64,000 nucleotides of DNA, from NCBI GenBank assembly GCA_002914805.1, contig JXTB01000142.1, forward strand, positions 74,058-138,057, in the 5' to 3' direction. Under the pieces are notes generated by a model. That model was given only the letters and a program-made list of their open reading frames with translations. It was not told the origin of the DNA and ran no database searches. Positions within the stretch are counted from its first letter, which is position 1. Every line of letters begins with the position of its first letter. The translations under genes were made by a program, and so were the position numbers. Positions 14,215 through 43,340 of the stretch are shown here, piece by piece. Source of the DNA: Parasponia andersonii. Lineage: Eukaryota > Streptophyta > Magnoliopsida > Rosales > Cannabaceae.

Positions 14215-17200
14215 ATTCCTATTGGATTGGCAACCTATATATATATATATATATATAGTTATAAATGTAGTTTTGCAAGGACCAAGCTAAATAACATTAT
14301 ACTATAAGTACCATTTGTATCTTTTTTTTCTATTTTGTATATAAAGTATGATAAAATAAGTTAAGGTTTCACTTTTGTTTATATGTTGATCCTCATATTG
14401 GTGCTTTTTATCTTTGTATATATATTATGGAGGCAAGTTCTACCTCCAATAGTTTAAAGTTTCCAATTAAACGGTTCATGCGTATATTATATTAAATAAT
14501 ATATATAGAATTTATGTTATCAAAGAAATGATTATAATTACATATTTAATATTTATTGATATGGCGTTACAAAAAAATATAAGAAGACGAATGGTTTACT
14601 TATTGGGCTAATAATGACTTCATTTTATTTGAACCTATAAGCAAACTTTTTTTTTCAATTATTTCCACATTATATGATAATAATTTGTTGCATTATTGAT
14701 ACTTGTCACTTTCTTAGTGATTATTAAATTTAACGTAAATTTACAAAATTGTTAAATATATATAAATTCATTCAATTTTAGAATAGGGATAATTATATTT
14801 TTATACTTTGTACTTTACCGTTTGTTCTGTTTATATTTTGCATTTTGGTTATTATCAATATTTACCTTTAAACTTAGAATTTGGAATAAATGTATACCAT
14901 CTCTAAGTCAAATACCCTTAAAATTTTGAATATATATGTATATGTATGTTTTTTTAAAAAATCACATTAAAATTTATACAAAATTCATAAAGGGTTTAAC
15001 AAAATATTATTTAATTTCTGTAGGTTTTTGAATTTTTTATAATTATTTTTTGTAATATTTGTTCTTTTAGCTATTTACTTTAATTAGCTTTAAATTTAAA
15101 TTAAGTATTAATATATATATATATATATATCTTTAAAGCTTAAAAGAGTATTTTAGGAAACTTAATAGTTAAAATTGGCGTTTAATCCAAACAATATATA
15201 AATTTATAACGAGTTTCAAATATGCATGTTAATATTGATAATAATTAAAACATAAGATATAAATTGAATAAACAATCAAAACACAAGATATAGAAATATA
15301 ATTAACTTTTTTGAGTATAAAAGTTTGTACAATTTGTTTTGGGACTATTCTCGTTTAACATAGGTATAATTTTATTTATTTGAAAATTACTTTCATAATG
15401 TTTAAACTTATTTTGCTTCTTGTATCATTACATGTGAAGTTTTTTGTAGAGTTGACCACCATGTCGAAAGAGTAATCTTGTTGAAAGTGATGCATGAAAA
15501 AGTACTTTAAACCGATTATTGCATATTGTCTAGATTTTATTAAACATTTTATGCTAGAGTTTGGTCGATATTATTGTAGGTTTTTAAGTATTGATTAGTC
15601 CTTTATGTATTATTTTTTTTCCCCTAGCTTATATTTACTATTTAGTTTGTTGGAATGCTAACAATCTGTCATTAGACCTATCTTTTTTTTTTTTTTCATT
15701 TGAGTTTATTGAATTTCTTTGTTTCAGGGAAAAATAAAAGTTACAAAATTTTCTACCTTTTAAGAAACTCACATTAGCATCTCTTGAGTTTAATCTGAAT
15801 AATATTAGGATTCCTATTATCCATCTCTTTTTTTAAATCAAAAATAATTTAAATAAAAAATAATTTAAATCTAAAATATTTTTTCACAACTGATTAAACA
15901 TGTTGGATACTTCTCTTTGACAAGTTTGTAAATAATTATATATTAAAGGTAAGTCTTGAACTATAGAAGTTTGAATTTATATATAAAGACCTAACGTATG
16001 TTAGACATATTGTGGGAATAATGTCTTAGAACGTACTTCATTAATTTGGTATTATTAACAATATTTGTTGAATTATTTGTTATCCATTCGATATTAATAA
16101 ATATGATTATATTATACAAATGTCAAAAAAATTCTAATTAATTGGCACTATTAGTGCCAAGTCCTTAAGTGTTTTGGCATATTGATCTTCAATTTTTTTT
16201 TTTGGCATATAAATCTCCGAACTTACAAAATTATAGCAAACAAGTCTCTCTTTACCATTACCATTCAAATCTATTGTTAAAAATTCACATGCTTAGAATG
16301 TGTGACTAATTTTGAGGGTGCCTTGATCAAATCATTCATCTATTTTTTCTTCCTTATGTTAATCCATCTTCTTCCCAAATCAATATCCAAAAAAGAAAGA
16401 TGTAACCCCCGCGTCAAAGAAAACTATCGACACAGTTTCTCTTTTTCATTAGAACTCTCAAGTTTCCAATTTCGTACATTTTTTTCCCTACCCATTTTTT
16501 TAAACATGATGCGTGTGAAGAAGATGATAAGATCCTAATTAATAGTTTAGAAAAGAGCAAGATGGTTTTTCTTCTTCATCATCTAAGTAAAGTAGATCCA
16601 ACTTATCCTTAAAATCTACACTACTATTGGATTGGAATTCTATTCACCATCTCTTCTGTGATTGCCTTTTTGTCCCCAGATTGTTCTTTTGTGTAATTAA
16701 TTTTGGTGTAACCATTACAGTCAAAGCTTCAAACATCTTCTCGTGAAATAAAATTCAGTAATCTTGTCGTTCTACTTGAGAGAGTATTATTCAGATATAA
16801 AAGCTTAAATTGATTGCTGATAGCAAAGGTTTAAACCTGACACCTGTAAATGTCTTCAACGATGGTGAGAGACTTCAAGTTTCAGTGTCAGTTTCTTATA
16901 TCATTATTACTAATTCTAGTTTGTTCATACGATTTAAACTACACATACTCTAGATATACCTATATACAATAGATTTATGTAAGATATTATGCAACTTTAA
17001 TGTGACATCCAACTTCTCATATAATTAAAGAGCCATTAATAGTATGATTGCGTTACAAATATACTAAAATATTAAACTTTCTTAACTCTATCCTTCCACC
17101 CAAAATATAGTGTAGCTCAAGATAATACTTTAATAATAACCAACATGTTGAAGAAACAAAGGGTGAAGGATATTGTCAGTGCCACCATTTGTGGTCTTAT

Positions 17201-17399
17201 TAATTGGTATCTTATTTGGAATAATTCTAACTCTTAATTTGTGCATATTAGCTGTAATAGATAATTGATAAAATCTTACTTTGTGCAAATTAGCTATGAT
17301 TGATAATTGATAAGACTACTAATTACATATCATGTTAGTTGTGGAATGCTTTTCAAGGAAAAAGGAAACTAGAAAATTTCCTACACGTGATTCTTCATA
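14215..17399. other. AT-rich intergenic DNA, no gene seen
   Basis: No coding region is supported. Noted: short (AT)n tracts near 14,236 and 15,110, and a perfect 9-bp-arm palindrome at 16,142-16,160 (TTGGCACTA, one T, TAGTGCCAA). An open frame at 16,302-16,538 is Phe/Leu-rich without motifs and is not supported as a gene. Confidence 0.5.
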
Positions 17400-18664
17400 T
17401 CTTAAGTATCTCACATGATTGATATTTGTTCTTGATTTAAAATTTGATTTGATTATCAGTAATTGACTCAGATTTAATGCACGAGACGTTATTGAGTAAT
17501 TTACAATTACCCATTTTTTATTTTTTTTCCCTTTACCTGGTTGGCTGCTGTTACATCAATAGTGAATGTTAAATAGAAAATTTTGATTTGACTCATTTGT
17601 TTGTGTGAGGTGGCTTTCCTGAAATTTTTTATTGATATTTCATATGAACATAATATTTTCAATGATTTGATTGTAGGAATAAATTCCCAAAATTTGTGCT
17701 CTCAATTAATGGTTAATCTTTCCTTTGCTCTAATAACAGAGTACCCGATTTGAAAAGAAGTCATTTTGGATGAAAATTAATTAATTAATTAAAATTTTCT
17801 ATCCATGACTAATCTTATCTTATAAGAAATGAAGTTTGTCATATTGCCTATATAAAGCCTAAGTTATCATGGAGTTTGTGTGCCCAAAAGTATGAAAAAA
17901 AGGGAGCGTCAGTAATAGAGTTTTTGGAGTTTGTTTTTTTTTTATTATTTGTGCTTTGAATATTCTTAGAGTGATTAGTTATAAGAAAAATACTTAAGAA
18001 TTTAAAAGCCCTTCGAGAGAGATGTTGGGTGTTCTTCGAAAAAATATAGGTTATAGTATATAAGAAGGAGTCATAGTGTATAGAACTTAAGTAAACCATA
18101 GTAGAGAAGATTAGTTTAGCTTTGCAGGGAGTTCAATAACTTGGAGTCAAGCAAAACTAGTGGAGCTTGCAGAATATATTAGTAGTATAGTCTTACACGG
18201 TGCGTCAAAATTAGAACGAATCTATCTATGATTAAGTCATTTGTGTTTGTACTTTAAATATTATTATTAACAATATGTTTTTTTCTCTTGGCTTAGCCCT
18301 ATGGAGTAAATTATTAAAAAATAATTGAATCATATAAAAATCTCTAGTTTCATTTATTTGCTTTTAATTTTTGTTATTTAGGATTATTTTGCCTAAAGCA
18401 TACGTTTAATGTCTCAGTGTTGTAATAAGAATAATTCGAATCAATATTGTAATAGCAATAGAATTCATCTCATAGTGACAACTAATTTTTAATATTTGAT
18501 TGTTTAGAATAAAATAAATCGAAAAATTGGTACTCCTATAATCTTAGATCTTTGAGTTTCTATCACAATAGTGTCACTAATATTTTTTTGAGAAAAAGTG
18601 TCACTAATATTTATTTAGTGAGATTTTAGGAAATTTCTGATTTAATTTTATGGGAATGTCATTT
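17400..18664 (+). mobile_element. possible copia 5' LTR and leader remnant
   Basis: This lies immediately upstream of a copia-type gag remnant on the same strand. It contains a TATA-like CTATATAAAGCC at 17,848-17,859, as expected for an LTR promoter. I could not find the LTR ends, a primer-binding site or a matching 3' LTR, so this is an inference from position and the TATA motif. Confidence 0.25.
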
Positions 18665-19215
18665 TTGAACAAAGGTGCTTCAATTTCTCATCTACTATTA
18701 TTGGATAGTACCAACTATCTATAGTGAAAGACTAGGATGAAGACGTTCATAAATTTTTAGATATTATGGATTAAAGATAAATTCTTATTGTTGATAGTGG
18801 TATAATTACTTTGAAGACTGAGATAGAATAGTCAATGCAAGATGATTTGTTGGCAGGTTATAACAATGAGGTACTCTATGCTATTTTTAATAGTTGTGAC
18901 GTCAAATAAATCAAGCTTGTGTCTTCGTGTGAAATAACCAATGAAGCTCAAGAAATCCTTCGAATAAACTTTGAATGTTCGGGTGATATTAAGCATAATA
19001 AACTCCCCTTGCAACTAGATTTGAACACTTACTCATAGATAAAAATGAAATATTATATGAATTTTATACTAAATTATGTGATATTATTAACAAGTCTTTT
19101 GCTCTTTGTGAAAAGATTTCTGAACTAGTTATTGTGAGGAAAATCGTCATGTCTCTTTCGGATCATTTTCAGTCTAAGATTGTAGCTATTAAGGAAAGCA
19201 AAAATCTAGTCATTA
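18665..19215 (+). pseudogene. copia-type gag (UBN2-like) remnant
   Basis: Reading across frames gives the ordered signature of plant copia gag: NKGASIS--LLLDSTNYL, WKTRMKTFI, MQDDLLAGYNNEVLYAIF, CEITNEAQEIL, EFYTKLCDIINKSFALCEKI, VRKIVMSLSDHFQSK and VAIKESKNL. In functional members this part of the polyprotein packages the element RNA in virus-like particles. Here at least five stops or frame changes interrupt it, so it is inactive. Protease, integrase and reverse transcriptase are not visible downstream; instead a hAT fragment follows. The domain order makes the family call fairly safe. Confidence 0.65.
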
Positions 19216-19344
19216 GATAAAGTATTATGTGGTAGGTTAGTTATAATTGATAGTGTGACTGAATTATTTTTTGAAATTAAGCACCCAAATCTAATATTTT
19301 CTTTCAAAAAATTTGTGAGATTTAAGTAGTAACTGCTCTTTGGA

Positions 19345-19620
19345 TAATGTCAAGTAACAAGTATATCAAGATAAAGGCTATGAAAATGACGGATAAGTTT
19401 AAGAGATATTGGTATGAAATTCACGAAATAATAGTTATTGCAATCTAGACGCAAGACATATAGTTCAAATTGATTGAATATTTCCTCTGTAAAATATAAG
19501 AAGATGAGACATTTCAACAAATTGAAATGATTCAAAAATTTTGTCATGATTTGGAGAAAGAATATAAATTTATTTATACTCTTAAAAGAAATAATATTTG
19601 AGATGCTTCAATCACCTCTT
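19345..19620 (+). pseudogene. hAT transposase fragment (DUF4413-like part)
   Basis: Translation gives SNKYIKIKAMKMTDKFKRYW followed by EIHEIIVIA and, after a frame change, FLCKIYEDET-like residues. This resembles the conserved 'M..KFDKYW ... LDPR.K...' region upstream of the dimerisation domain in RICESLEEPER-type hAT transposases. It is short and broken by stops. Its neighbour to the left is a copia gag remnant, so two unrelated elements have been mixed here. Confidence 0.4.
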
Positions 19621-22600
19621 TATTAGTGGTTCCTTCTATTGTCTTTCAAGTGGATTGTGTTAGAAAAATAGGATACACCCTTATAAAGTCCCAGGGGTTT
19701 AAAGATATTACCTAATAAAGTCACGTAAATTTTATCATATAATTTATATTCTTAAACTTCGTTTAGAAGGAGGAAAGAAAAAAATTTGGAGGGGTTTCAT
19801 TTCTCATGTTTAGATTTTAATAAATAAAGAAGGGAAAAAAGTTTAGACAAACTATAAGAAATTTTTTGCGTAAATTTAGAGAATGTAGAATAATTAGAAA
19901 AAAAATTGATATAGATAAAATATAACACCAAGCTCCTTACAAAGTTAATGCATCAATAATAGCACCATTACATCACATTCAACATTAATGTCATAAGTGC
20001 ATATTATTATGCATATCCTTTTGAGTACTTGACATAAATTTTTATAGTTGGTAACCTAAATTTGTCTTTAAGTTGTTTTGTAGTAAAATACTTAGTTTAG
20101 ACTCATTAGTATAAATTTGACATGTGTTATGCCAAGTAATAGAATATAATTATTTGGTTGAGTATATAATTGGAAACTATTTAATTGAATAAATTATTTA
20201 TTTTCGATTTGATATGTGGTGATAATTTTATTTAATTAAGTGTGGTTTTAGAAATATTATTTAATATATACACTTACAATTTAGTGTATATTTGAGTACA
20301 CGTGTGTCTTTTTACATACCTAAGTTATATGTATACCATATTAAATTAAATTATTATTGTAGTTACATAGCATTACTGCTATCTTTAAAAAATGATTAAA
20401 AACCAATTTGGGTTAAATCGTTAATACCTTTAGAAATATGATTACTTGTTCATTGCTTATATTAACTATTCTTCACTGATAACCACATTTCCTTGTCTAT
20501 ATTACTCTACTTTTTGTTTCATAATATCCCTTATATATATTTGTAAATTTTGTGCTAATTAGAGTGTTTAGTGAGAGAATGCTTGGAGTAGTCGCATAAC
20601 ACTTGGAATTTAGAGGAAAAGAGAATATCTTCAGTTTTTGTACTCTAAGAAGCTTGATTTCTAGGACATCTATTTGGTGAGTTCTTGATTTTATTAGATA
20701 TAGCTTTAATGAATTTATTGTAGTATACCTACCAATTGTGATAATTTCATTTATTTTATTTTTGCAGTGATTCTTGATACACTAAGAAATGTATGGTGGC
20801 TATTGTTTTACCTATATATATATATATATATAGTAATCAACTAACAAGTGTTCAAAATATACACTATCCGATTCAATCCAATCTAATTCGTAAAGTGCTG
20901 ATTGGATTAGATTGAATCTCTAAAATTTACACTTTTATGGATCAGATATATTTTTTATTGTGAAAGTAACTGATCCAATCCAATCTGTACTTGAAGTGTA
21001 TATATTAAAAATATATATTTATTTGACATATTTATTTTATATTTTAATAGATTGTATGTGTCTTTTTTTAATAAAAAAAAATGCTAAAATGATGAGTAAT
21101 GGGTAAACTTGTAATAAAAAAAAATCACTGCTAAAATGAATAATCTACAATAAAATAAATAAATAAAGTCCAACTATAAGGGTTATTATAACGATCAAAC
21201 TTTTCGGACCGTTAACTACTTACTTTCTTAGCTTATTTAAAAAAAAAGAAGAAATTTAGATGCTGAAAATTCATGACAAATTTTTTTTATATATTTTTAT
21301 ATTTCTTTTTAAGAGATTTATATTCATAACTAACAATTTACTTAAATTTTGAAAACAAGTAAATGCTTCTCAATGGTTAAGGACTCTTTATTTAAATTTG
21401 ATTATAAACTTTTTATTAAGGTGATTTAAATAATGCACAACCATAAAGGGTTCGCAGGTGAGGAGGGGTGTCACATACGGACCACTTTAAGTCCCTTTTG
21501 TATTGTATTTATTTAAATCAAAATATTTTCTCTTTTAGATCTTTAAAAAAAATATTTGTTTAACTTCTATTAAAGCGAAATATATTTTCAAGTTTAATTT
21601 GATTAAACTATATATTTCGAAATAAAATGCCAAGTTATAAGTATGTTTTCAAACAACATCAAGCTTAACATAATTGAAATCATTTATATCATAATAAGAA
21701 CATATGCGGAAGAAATTTTAATGGCAGTATTCCATTGCTCGTGCCTCGCATTCATCCTCGCCTCAATTTCAGTTAACCGATCAATCAAATCAGAGGTTTA
21801 TTTCCTTTGGTACCTATAGCATGGATACTTATAAAATGTGAGCTTTCGCCAAATAAGTACAATGTAATTCTCAAAAATATTTTACTTATGAATAAACAAT
21901 TCTTTTTTTTCTTTCTTTTTTTTTTATGAAAGTCCAATTGTACTGTTTTATGAAATCATTTCTTTACGCTTTATTATAAGATATTATGTCATGATTTTAT
22001 CTCATTCTTGATTGTAAAGTCTTTTATCTTTTTTATGGGTACCGGTGTACGTACCGAGTGTGCACTACCGAATGGGGAACAAGGGGAGCGACCCATCTAA
22101 AAACACCCACGGTTATAATCTTAACATATTTTTTCTCGGAAATCCTAACTTAGGGGAAGTCGGTCTTATTTTTCCTCGGATATCCTCACCTAGTAGAGGT
22201 TGGTATGACACCTTTAAATTCTTTATCTTATTTAGTCTTTTCTTAATATGAGTGGGTACGCTTCAATAAACCCAAACTTATATTCAACTATCATAGCATT
22301 TTCTTTGTTAAAGTATGTTGAAGTATTTTCATGATAACATTGTAAAGTAAGCATATATTATATTTTTATAGCATAGGAAAAGTATCTTTATAAGCATATA
22401 TTATACTAGGCCATACAATAATATTATAAAGGCAAGTTAACACATGAAATTAATTCAAATATATCATACTACAAATATGAAACATTTTCAACCATCCATG
22501 CCATAGGTGAAATTGTACCTACCTCGTAATATGATTGTCCTAGTTCTACTCGTTAATTACGTACATCTAGATCGAAGTTTGCTCTGACATATACATACTC

Positions 22601-24042
22601 TATTTGTTAGAGAAATTTAAAGTGGCATTATACTGTTTTTTTTTTAACTTCTAATTACTTAGTGGGCTTAAAACATTTAAGGCTCAATCTTGATCCAGCA
22701 TAAAACTTCACATTTGAGAAACAATATCATGTTATATTCATTGACTAATTTATATTTTTACTTAGATGGATAAGATTTGATTCTCCTTAACCTTGATCAT
22801 AGTGATCCTTTTAATCTAATAATTTGGTTGTTGATTTGATTAGTATTATCATAAATCAATTAAGTTTCCTTAATTATATTTCTTTTCATCAAATACTTTG
22901 AATTATTCTTGATTAATTTCTTTATTCGTAATTAAGGATCATAATATAATAATTCAGTCAACCACATTAAGGGCAATACAAATTTAAAATCTAAAATCAT
23001 ACTTGGACTAAATATTATTTAGTATTGATCGAGCTTTTTAGGCCTATCACTAAACTTAGGCAAAATACAATTAGAGACATACATTATTTATTTCTTATAA
23101 TTGATTTCATGTCTTAAATTTAAGTAAACCTTTTCTTATCCAATTAGAGATCTAAAATAATTTTTTTTTTATTCTTATACTAAATTTCTAACCCAATATT
23201 TTAAGTTTTATAATTTATATTTTTGCCCATAATCTTAAGATTTCTAACATTTATGCATTCTAATGGTAAATATTGAGTTATATCTTATTTTTTTTTGTTA
23301 AAGATTTTTTCTTTATTTACTTTTACACTTTATATATCATTATAAATGCTAAAGGTGATACATCTGTGATAATGAGCTTTGCATAATATTTGTAAACTGT
23401 TCATATCATTTTTATGACACATGTCATATTTTTTTTTTTTTGCATAAAAATGAATGTTTACGGGCGATAATTTTATTAAAGAATCTTGTACTCTAAAAAT
23501 GGTTCAAGTTTAAAAAGGGGTGTAGTTCTTATCTTAATGATCTAGTAAGTAAATATAGTGAAATCCCTTGAAGTTAACTTCAAGACAAGGTAAACTAATC
23601 AAGAAAAATGTGGAATCTCTTAAATTTAATTCTAAGATGGGGTAAATCTCAAATGATATTATGATATTTAATAAGAAAATATATGCTATATCATTGAATA
23701 CATAAAAACATGTGGCCTAAAGAAATATTTTTATATGAAAAGTTTTAAAAATGCATGAACATACACATGAGTATTTTTTTTTATTACGTGTATTACTTTA
23801 CTTACCGAATTATAGCTAATAATAGTCTTGTAATACAAGTAAGAATGTAAGTGAGTAAAAGAGGATGTAAATGACTAAAAGAGCTTTTGAGCTGAAACAA
23901 AAGCCCAACTTTGATATTGTATATATGGATACTTTGACCAGATGTGGAGGCCCAGTTTGTATATTCTAATTTACTTCATTATGCCTGAATAGTGTTGTTT
24001 TTATTACTATTACGTATAACTGATTTATACTTTTTATTTATA

Positions 24043-24086
<44 letters not shown>

Positions 24087-24234
24087 AAGTCCATGCCACA
24101 TTTTTAAATAAAGCCAACTATCTACTAAGTCTTAGAATAAGTAAAAGGTTCAAATTAGCCTATATTTTTATAAAAATAATTATACAAATATTTTTAAAAA
24201 GTAACACTTCACTATTAAAAGTTTAACAAACTTT
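19621..24234. other. AT-rich intergenic DNA with repeat debris
   Basis: No gene is supported. Noted pieces: at 20,840-20,990 GATTGGATT-type motifs occur in both orientations, reminiscent of hAT subterminal regions. At 22,135-22,215 a ~40-bp imperfect direct repeat begins CTCGGAAATCC and CTCGGATATCC. The 22,045-22,251 open frame runs through that repeat and is not a convincing gene. Confidence 0.4.
24044..24082. repeat. (AT)n microsatellite
   Basis: About 19 uninterrupted TA dinucleotides in intergenic DNA. Confidence 0.95.
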
Positions 24235-24540
24235 CACTGATAGTGTCAAGTACTCAATATGGTAGTGCAAGATGGATTGAAGAAAATTGATAAATATGTT
24301 GACAAGATTCATCAAAGTGTTAAGTATTTTAAAGAATCCCAAGCAAGAAAATAAAAATTTAAGTATGTGTTAAGTTGGTTTTTGTGACGAGAAAGAAATA
24401 TTATTTCAATGTATGATAACAAGGTGGAACTCGACTTTACTTATACTTGATAGTGCAATATTACATTGTCGTACTTTCTAATATTTAGAATTAAGTGATT
24501 TTAACTATAAAAATTTTCTTTTAACAGATAGAGTAGGTAA
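24235..24540 (+). pseudogene. hAT transposase fragment (RICESLEEPER-like core)
   Basis: Frames combine to give VVQDGLKKIDKYVDKIHQSV, then KYFKESQARK-KFKYV, then after a gap TRWNSTLLILDSAILH and LELSDFNYK. The phrase TRWNSTY-MLD.A is a hallmark of plant hAT transposases, and the preceding 'VQDGL ... I..SVKY.K.S..R..KF' is the usual upstream context. Several stops and frame changes make it inactive. It lies in the same orientation as, but about 4.6 kb downstream of, another hAT scrap that corresponds to a later part of the protein, so the two are unlikely to be one insertion. Confidence 0.65.
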
Positions 24541-25440
24541 AGATTAAAAAAATGGAAGTGTAATTACTCATCATGTTATGCTCACGAACCTTAAAGACAT
24601 ATCTTTTTTCACTTTAAAAGAAGATAATAATTTAACATTTTAATAACTCTTTGTATTATTATCTTAAGTTAACGATAAAATCTTATCTTAATCAAAAATC
24701 TAATTTAATTAACCAATTAGTGATAATAACATCCCGGATTAAAATGGAAGATCTTTAAAGAGAAATAAGAGGCATTTTTAAACTCTAGAACTTACCAACA
24801 AATCTGAAGTAAGAGGCTTTTTCTAAATGATCCATCATGTTTATGTCACGTATTTATATTCTTTTGCTCAACTTTTAACTGTGTTAGCTATTTTAAACCA
24901 AAAAAAAAAAATATTATTATCATTAATTATTTAATTCTGGAGATTCTATAAATAATTTTATGGGGGACTAAGTGGTTGCTACTTGAATTTTTTAAGATCT
25001 TAATACCACAAACCCTTTGTAGATACAAAAAATTGGTATAACAACAGAGTTATTAATTTTTGGATAAAACTAAAGATTAAAGAGAGAATAGGAGAAAAAA
25101 TAAAAAACAGAGACTTTAGAGTGGAAGCCTTTCAAACAAAGCGCCTATATTTATTATAATCGATGTTATTTTCTCAGGATAATGGTTACAAAAGAGCTTT
25201 CAATTAAGTTCCTTTCTCGCCTTGTATTTATAAGCTTGAGATCATAAGTTCCATATTACAAATGAGATCTTTTTAAATATCAAAAAAATTATAAAAAAAT
25301 TAGATTGAATATGAATTTAAATTTTTATTTATCTATTTAGTAAAATCTTTATTTAAATATTTTTATCCTTTAAATTCTAAATTTGATCTCTAATATTTTA
25401 AAAATTTGAATTTTAGATAAAAAAAATTTCAGTTAAAAAT
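24541..25440. other. intergenic DNA upstream of SMC3, LTR-like piece
   Basis: Around 25,040-25,260 the sequence resembles a short antisense LTR fragment: the minus strand has GCTTATAAATACAAGG near 25,221-25,236. No coding region is seen. This segment separates the repeat-rich desert from the SMC3 promoter. Confidence 0.3.
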
Positions 25441-25595
25441 CTATTCGTTGCGGTCGAGCAACGTTAAATTTGACTCATAACACCCTTGTTTAAATATTAT
25501 CCCCACTCGAGAAAAGTTTTTATGCCCTCCGTTACTTGGCCATTCTTCGTTTCCTTTTATTTAGACGAACGAGAAATCAGAANGTTGCCGCCCCG

Positions 25596-25623
25596 TTTTT
25601 TTTTTTTTTTTTTTTTTTTTTTT
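25596..25623. repeat. poly(T) tract
   Basis: Twenty-eight T residues between CCCCG and GGGG, thirteen bases after an undetermined base. Its length is likely unreliable in the assembly. Confidence 0.9.
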
Positions 25624-25708
25624 GGGGTAAGCATTTCTGCCTCTGACTCGGTGCCCTAACTCATCCATTTCCCCCATTTTCTCTGTCTGTTCAAATCAAG
25701 CAGCTTCT

Positions 25709-25732
25709 TCTCTCTCTCTCTCTCTCTCTCTC
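25709..25732. repeat. (TC)n microsatellite in the SMC3 leader
   Basis: About twelve TC dinucleotides in the probable 5' UTR; pyrimidine-rich tracts of this kind are common near plant transcription starts. Confidence 0.9.
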
Positions 25733-26210
25733 CTTCGCTCGCCATTGACGCCGACCTCTGCCAGCCATTTTCAGCCGTCCTCCTCTTCCTCAAGGTTCCT
25801 ATTTCGATCTTCGTTTCCCTTTCTCCCTTTTCCTCACCAAGTTTTTACTCTACTGTAGTTTCAAATTTTGTCACCATTTTTAGGGCAAGAAAAAGCTTCA
25901 AGCATGTTCATGTTTATGGTCATGATGATTTCAATTTGGAGTTTCTTCACTATTTTTTGTTAAAACTAAGCTGCTTATTTATAGCTTTGTGTCTTAGAAT
26001 TGTGTGATTTTTAAGCCCGGTTACTGGCCTTGGCTGGGGTGACTTTTATGAATTTTGTTGGCAACTTAAGATTTGGTTGGAAATGAGGGATTTAGGGGTT
26101 TTTGGGTTGAGAATTTGAGACTTATAGTGTAACTGCTACTGATAATGTTCTTCTGTGTTTTGTTTCTTTGATTCGGTTTCGCAGAGGTTGGATAGTCTGG
26201 CAATTTCAAC

Positions 26211-42915
<16,705 letters not shown>

Positions 42916-43340
42916 GGTAAAAGAAAAAAAAGAAAAAGAAAAAAAGGGACATATTTCATCTAATTGTACGTGCAGAGCAGTTTGGTTAGTTCTCAAGAAG
43001 GATAAGTGCTCCCCATATTTGGACCCTGTATATTTCTACCCTGTATATTTCTCTTTGCCGTATTATGTACACACTGACAGACTGAAGCACTCGAATTCTC
43101 GGCTGAATAGGTTAGCTGTTGTAGCCACAAGACTATAAATGATGCTAAGCAACTCGAAGTTTGTACTTAACAGTTGATATTTGTAAATGTGATAGTTATA
43201 TTGGTTAACCTTTGGACAGTTAGCTTGTAAATTTTAAAGTTGCCGGGATTAAGGAAACAATGAGTAATTATTCTCTATGCTTGCTCTTGTTTACTATAAA
43301 ATATCGTTCTTGTACCACATGTGTAATTAGAAAGTAAAGA
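42916..43340 (+). other. SMC3: SMC3 3' UTR (end estimated)
   Basis: Downstream of the TAA stop the sequence is open in no consistent frame and stays moderately AT-rich. No canonical AATAAA is obvious, so the cleavage site is a guess based on the T-rich and A-rich stretches near 43,290-43,340. Confidence 0.4.

Larger units (their letters stand above)
25441..26210 (+). promoter_or_regulatory. SMC3: SMC3 promoter and 5' UTR with a leader intron
   Basis: GC content rises here compared with the desert upstream. No clear TATA box is visible, which is common for constitutive plant genes. The likely transcribed leader holds a (TC)n tract at 25,709-25,732, typical of plant 5' UTRs. A leader intron is inferred from a possible donor AAG|GTTCCT at 25,795 to a good acceptor TTTCGCAG at 26,184, leaving 26 bases of leader (26,185-26,210) before the ATG. 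The transcription start cannot be fixed from sequence. A 28-base T run (25,596-25,623) and an N (25,583) sit just upstream. Confidence 0.5.

Noticed and set aside
22045-22251. 68-codon + frame
   Set aside because: Runs through an imperfect 40-bp direct repeat in intergenic DNA; no recognisable domain.
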